In this document: positions 61,502-64,000 of the stretch, one piece after another
Position numbering within the stretch: the first letter of the stretch is position 1
Layout: every line of letters begins with the position of its first letter
From: Phlebotomus papatasi
Lineage: Eukaryota; Arthropoda; Insecta; Diptera; Psychodidae
Reading direction: 5' to 3'
Assembly: GCF_024763615.1 (NCBI RefSeq)
Contig: NC_077223.1
Span: 67,642,627 to 67,706,626, forward strand
Length of the DNA: 64,000 nt
Program-made: the position numbers and the translations under genes
The notes under the pieces: model-generated
What the model was told of the DNA's origin: nothing
The model's database searches: none
What the model saw: the letters and a program-made list of their open reading frames with translations, nothing else

Positions 61502-62490
61502 ATCTTCTCACAAAACAAAACACTCCTAAACGAATCACAGAAACCTCCTCACCGGCTGTCACCCTTTCCCGTCGTCAGAATCCCCACCTACGGAGTGACA
61601 GAGAGTCCCAGTTAGTGCGTGAAAAGTCAAGATTTTCCTCGTGCCCCCAAATCTATTAATAAGCCTCCTTTCCTTCTATAAAAAGATTGTACCTTTTCAG
61701 TGGGTAGTTGATGTGTGATTTTTCGTCACTTGCAAATGGTGTTTCCACCTAAAACACCATCAACACTCCTGACCAACAATCACCCTCGGGATTGCCACTG
61801 AAACCATGGCGATTGAAGGAGTTTTTGGGGGTGAAAATCACAAAAAATAATCACTTGCAGTGTCCACGGGAAAACAAATATTTTTTTTCTCAAAATGTCA
61901 ATGTCAGCAGGCTCAGAGGGCACCACAGTCGCAAAGTAGGAGCTCTTAGCCAATACACCCACCCACATTTTCGCGCGTTTTTTCTCATACAGACTCATTC
62001 ACAATGGGGTTTTTGCAAATTATTCTCACGATTTTCACACCTGAAATATTGCTGAATAATCCCCAATATCGCACGATTTTCACCTTCTGTCTGGCTGAAA
62101 TTCTCTCCCGCCACTCCTAGGAAGAACTGCAGATCACGCAACAGCCGGAATGCATAATCTTGGTGATCAAAATTAACTAGGAAGCACTGAGAGCAGGTAT
62201 TTACATAATTCACCTAGTCGACACGATTGACTGTTCTTTGCGGGCCAATTTCGCGCCCCCAAGGGAAAGTGCCACTGAAAATTACTTAAAATATCCATAG
62301 ACCTATGATTGATTTATTAATTTTATAAGAAAAAAGTGCATGGCATTTGAAGTGTTTACCAAAAATTCTGATAAGTCCAGATAAACTCACTGTACCTGAG
62401 ATTCATTTCTCGCAACCTCAAATTTTCATGAAATTTGAAATTCATGACATTATTTCCAATTTTTCATATTTCTAATTTTTCATATCTAAA
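61502..62490 (-). promoter_or_regulatory. tamo: tamo 5' UTR and promoter candidate
   Basis: Two TTTCGCGC words, the E2F-type consensus, lie at 61969-61976 and 62249-62256, 470 and 750 bp above the start codon. The block is richer in GC than its surroundings. Transcription start not visible. Confidence 0.35.
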
Positions 62491-62494
62491 AAAT

Positions 62495-63345
62495 GGGTAG
62501 CAAAGCGTCCTAGGCTTTGTGCGATGCTCGAACTCATGACTTAACCTCAAAAGTACTTTCGCATCATTTACCGTTTATTACCGGTACACAACCGATTTGA
62601 ATCGATTCATAAATCACTCAATAGGTTCCACAAAATACTTTAACCCTTTAACGACGAGACAGTTTCCGTTGACCGAAAATCAGCAATAAAAATTAAACCG
62701 ATAAATAGAACTTGTAAAAAGTCTTACATCTAAACTTCGAAAAGCAAACAGAGTCTTATTTGGTGTAGTTTTTGTCTCTATGAACGATAGGGACAAAAAT
62801 AGCCCAAAAATTTAAATTATTTTTCTGACGATACCAATGACTGATAATTTTCACTCTAATGAAAAATTTTATGTTTGAGTACTGTAGTTTCCTTTTCCTA
62901 AACGGTTTTGCTTAAAAAAACTGGAAGTATAAAAATTAATTAAAATTAATTTTCAATATGAGAATTTAAAAATTCGTAATTTTTGAGCTTAAATATTTAT
63001 CATATAGCAAATAGGTGGAGACTTCAACATTCTACTCTACAATCACATAAGAAAAAAATAACTTTAGGTAGTCAGAAAAAATAATTTTCTTTATGGGACA
63101 CCGGTGTTCCAATCGTCCTTAAAGGGTTAAAGAGTAATAAAAATTATATTCAAACAAAAATTACTTATCGGTAAAAAACCGGTTCATTACCGGTTCACAA
63201 CCGATTTGATCCGACTTATAAATCACTCAAAATATTTCCCAAAATACATCTTAGGAGTAATTTAGTTGAATTTCGTATAAAAATAATTTATCGGTTATGA
63301 ACCGGTTCATTAACGATTCAAAACCGATTTGAACCGGTTCAGTTT
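62495..63345. mobile_element. ACCGGTT-rich element interrupted by a TTAA MITE
   Basis: Starts with a GGGTAGCAAAGCGTCC head, then AAAAGTACTTTCGCATCATT as in 13560-13580, and ends with CGGTTATGAACCGGTTCATT-type words. The TTAA MITE at 62640-63130 splits it. Confidence 0.7.
62640..63130. mobile_element. long TTAA MITE, copy 3
   Basis: TTAACCCTTTAACGACGAGA at the left and TCGTCCTTAAAGGGTTAA at the right. The uninterrupted paralogue at 13653-13656 shows a single TTAA. Confidence 0.88.
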
Positions 63346-63429
63346 TGTCGGAAATTCCAAGAGCCCAAACATGACCCCATTCGCTTGATAAATGCGCTCT
63401 CTAGTGTCTTTTTAACCTTTCATCTTGAA

Positions 63430-63870
63430 AAACGGTTACTAGGAATGATTCAACGGTATTTTCGTCTAAGAACAAGGACGAAAAGTCCGCCTGGATAATC
63501 TCTAAAACATATCCCAAAATGAAAAAAAATCGCACGACGCGTTTTCGAGCAATCCTAAAAAAAACATGGTTTTGAATGGGAAGGGGAGGGGCGGGGGGAA
63601 AATGAGGGGCATTTTAACGATCTTTGGGTCGACTTATGGGGGTTCCCCGAAGGTCCCAAGTCGCTATCTCTTACCGTTTGGCCTCTAGAGCTGGCGACAG
63701 CCGGTCGGACAGACAGACAAACAGCGTGACGACATTTGTCAGACATCGTCTGAAACGTGAAGATTTGTTGAGAAAAGTGGTCTCCGGGGGGTTGAAGGTG
63801 GAAATTTTAGGGGGTGAAAAAATCAAGGGATAATATACTGCTCTTTCCGTGGAGTTCGAGCAGTAATACA
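63430..63870. repeat. dispersed repeat with terminal GCTC..GAGC hairpin
   Basis: CGAAGGTCCCAAGTCGCTAT and CTCTTACCGTTTGGCCTC recur, diverged, at 10970-11095, 47063-47870 and 48870-49170. The right end CTGCTCTTTCCGTGGAGTTC pairs with GAGCAG. Family unknown to me. Confidence 0.6.
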
Positions 63871-64000
63871 ATTCAATTGAAAATAATCTGCTTTATAACT
63901 TGAACTCCATCACAGATGAGTCCTCTCCTCAGAGCCAAATGGATTAATGGTGCTATTACGAACATGTTCTTTTAGCACTTTACACTCAGTCCCGACATTA

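Noticed and set aside
63830..63870. Helitron 3' hairpin
   Set aside because: The GCTC..GAGC hairpin is present but the CTRR terminus and a TC start were not found.

Overview
This looks like a window of an AT-rich insect nuclear genome. Long introns with GT..AG splice sites and three recognisable fly-type genes point to a dipteran. I suspect a nematoceran such as a sand fly, but that is a guess. I see no bacterial operons, rRNA, tRNA or CRISPR arrays.

All three genes lie on the minus strand. (1) Positions 1-3829 hold an INF2-type formin (Drosophila formin 3, form3). Seven exons encode part of the DID, the FH1 and FH2 domains and a basic tail; the 3' end runs off the window. (2) Positions about 32882-44108 hold a two-Ig cell-surface protein of the Dpr family: a signal-peptide exon, an Ig1 exon and an Ig2 exon. 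Its C-terminal exon was not found. (3) Positions 51512-61501 hold a complete four-exon, 689-residue SPATA2/tamozhennic (tamo) orthologue with an N-terminal PUB region and a C-terminal RanBP2-type zinc finger. The genes act in different processes (actin nucleation, neuronal recognition, ubiquitin/NF-kB or nuclear-import signalling), and nothing suggests shared regulation.

The rest is introns and intergenic DNA packed with non-autonomous inverted-repeat elements, several families in multiple copies: TTAA-flanked (piggyBac-like) MITEs, TA-flanked elements ending in GGGG..CCCC, a 255-bp MITE in five copies, a hAT MITE with a perfect 8-bp target duplication, and fold-back elements. In four cases one repeat sits inside another and an uninterrupted copy lies elsewhere in the window, so insertion boundaries can be read directly. 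Two blocks (about 18.05-19.05 kb and 25.6-28.0 kb) are richer in GC and unusually dense in GATC; they are the best candidates for promoters or enhancers.

I found no convincing novel gene system. The most notable items are a 263-bp near-perfect hairpin next to a form3 splice donor, a form3 N-terminus that seems to start inside the DID, and the nested and chained MITE architecture.
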